A stretch of 64,000 nucleotides of DNA from Gorsachius magnificus (lineage: Eukaryota; Chordata; Aves; Pelecaniformes; Ardeidae). Positions 63,260 to 64,000 of the stretch are shown one piece after another. The stretch lies in contig CM067082.1 of NCBI GenBank assembly GCA_034008185.1, positions 55,015,586 through 55,079,585 of the forward strand, read 5' to 3'. Within the stretch, counting starts at the first letter, position 1. Every line of letters starts with the position of its first letter. The position numbers and the translations under genes were made by a program. The notes under the pieces are model-generated. The model ran no database searches. It saw only the letters and a list, made by a program, of their open reading frames with translations, and was not told the origin of the DNA.

Positions 63260-64000
63260 GTGATACACTTGAGGGAAGGGACAAGGTCCTACACCTGGGT
63301 CGAGGCAATCCCCAATATCAATGCAGACTGGGTGGCGAGTGTATTGAAAGCAGCTCTGTGGAGAAGGACTTGGGGGGTACTGGCGGATGAAAAATTGGAC
63401 TTGAGCCGGCAACGTGCGTTGGCAGCCCAGAAAGCCAACCATATCCTGGGCTGCACTAAAAGCAGTGTGGCCAGCAGGTCGAGGGAGGTGATTCTGCCCC
63501 TCTGCTCCGCTCTGGTGAGGCCCCACCTGCAGGGCTGTGTCCAGCTCTGGGGTCCCCAGCACAGGAAAGACACGGAGCTGTTGGAGCGGGTCCAGAGGGG
63601 GCCACAAACATGATCCGAGGGCTGGAGCACCTCTGCTGTGAGGAAAGGCTGACAGAGTTGGGGTTGTTCAGCCTGGAGAAGAGGCGGCTGTGGGGAGACC
63701 TTGCAGCAACCTTCTAGTACCTGAAGGGGGCTCATAAGAAACATGGAGCAAGACTTTTTACCAGGGCCTGTAGTGACAGGACAAGGGGTGATGGCTTTAA
63801 ACTGAAAGAGGGTAGATTGAGATTGGACATAAGGAAGAAAATTTTTATGATGAGGGTGGTGAGACACTGGAATGGGTTGCCCAGAGAAATTGTGGGAAGT
63901 ATTCAAGATCAGGTTAGACAGGGCTTTCAGCAACCTGATCTAGCAAAAGATGTCCCTGCCCATGGCAGGAGGGTTGGACTAGATGATCTTTAAAGGTCCC
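63260..64000 (+). mobile_element. CR1 LINE, 3' portion with end of ORF2, continues past window edge
   Basis: A 5'-truncated CR1 retrotransposon lying antisense to AKAIN1, in its inferred intron. The first 350 bases still translate in one frame (63260-63613) into the C-terminal part of the CR1 second ORF, with the signature [17 protein letters not shown] and ELLERVQRG. Downstream is the usual CR1 3' region: a 'cctggagaagag' block, a 'ggacataaggaagaaa' block and the final 'ggttggactagatgatc'. The last bases of the element lie beyond 64000. The domain is a small remnant of the reverse transcriptase protein, with no catalytic residues, so the copy is dead. Confidence 0.93.

Noticed and set aside
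63289..63933. 214-codon minus-strand frame
   Set aside because: It is the antisense reading of the CR1 element, not a gene.

Overview
This window looks like a stretch of bird nuclear genome that is almost entirely non-coding. The avian signature is the set of at least eight truncated CR1 LINE copies with typical 3' ends (short repeats of the ATTCTATGATTCT type, or their complement), plus a solo LTR that I recognise as an avian ERVL-type LTR. There is no prokaryotic organisation: no operons, no dense ORFs and no ribosome binding sites. Apart from one exon, the open frames read as chance ORFs or repeat translations.

The one host gene I can support is at the right end on the minus strand. A terminal coding exon (61804-61994) carries a textbook PKA-binding amphipathic helix and a lysine-rich C-terminus ending at a TAA. 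It matches my memory of AKAIN1 (A-kinase anchor inhibitor 1, human C18orf42). The first exon, which would carry only the first few residues, is not visible and should lie beyond the right edge. Bases 61995-64000 would then be intron, and the region below 61804 starts with the 3'UTR. By human gene order, the rest would be the gene-poor interval between AKAIN1 and DLGAP1 (inference).

Layout. 1-1210: a 28-A run and a probable retroviral LTR. 1.2-8.6 kb: unique DNA with a perfect 61-bp tandem duplication at 4.94-5.06 kb. 8.6-9.9 kb: two CR1 copies in opposite orientation. 9.9-22.6 kb: mostly unique DNA with three CR1 fragments. 22.6 kb: a 32-bp x3 minisatellite. 22.7-37.0 kb: no recognised interspersed repeat; it includes a CpG-retaining block at 31.9-34.05 kb that may be regulatory and ends in a 24-G homopolymer. 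37.16-37.40 kb: a small but dense CpG island, followed within about 100 bp by a well-preserved CR1. 37.9-46.0 kb: unique DNA. 46.0-46.67 kb: a solo ERVL-type LTR bracketed by unusually long (73/82 bp) direct repeats. 49.6 kb: a CR1 fragment. 49.8-60.7 kb: AT-rich unique DNA. 60.75-62.0 kb: the AKAIN1 terminal exon with putative 3'UTR. 63.26 kb to the end: a CR1 copy retaining the end of its second ORF and running off the window.

I found no CRISPR array, tRNA, rRNA or obviously new multi-gene system. The observations most worth following up are the AKAIN1 exon, the orphan CpG island, the odd flanks of the solo LTR and the 24-G run. Conservation and transcription claims here are inferences that need alignment or RNA data.
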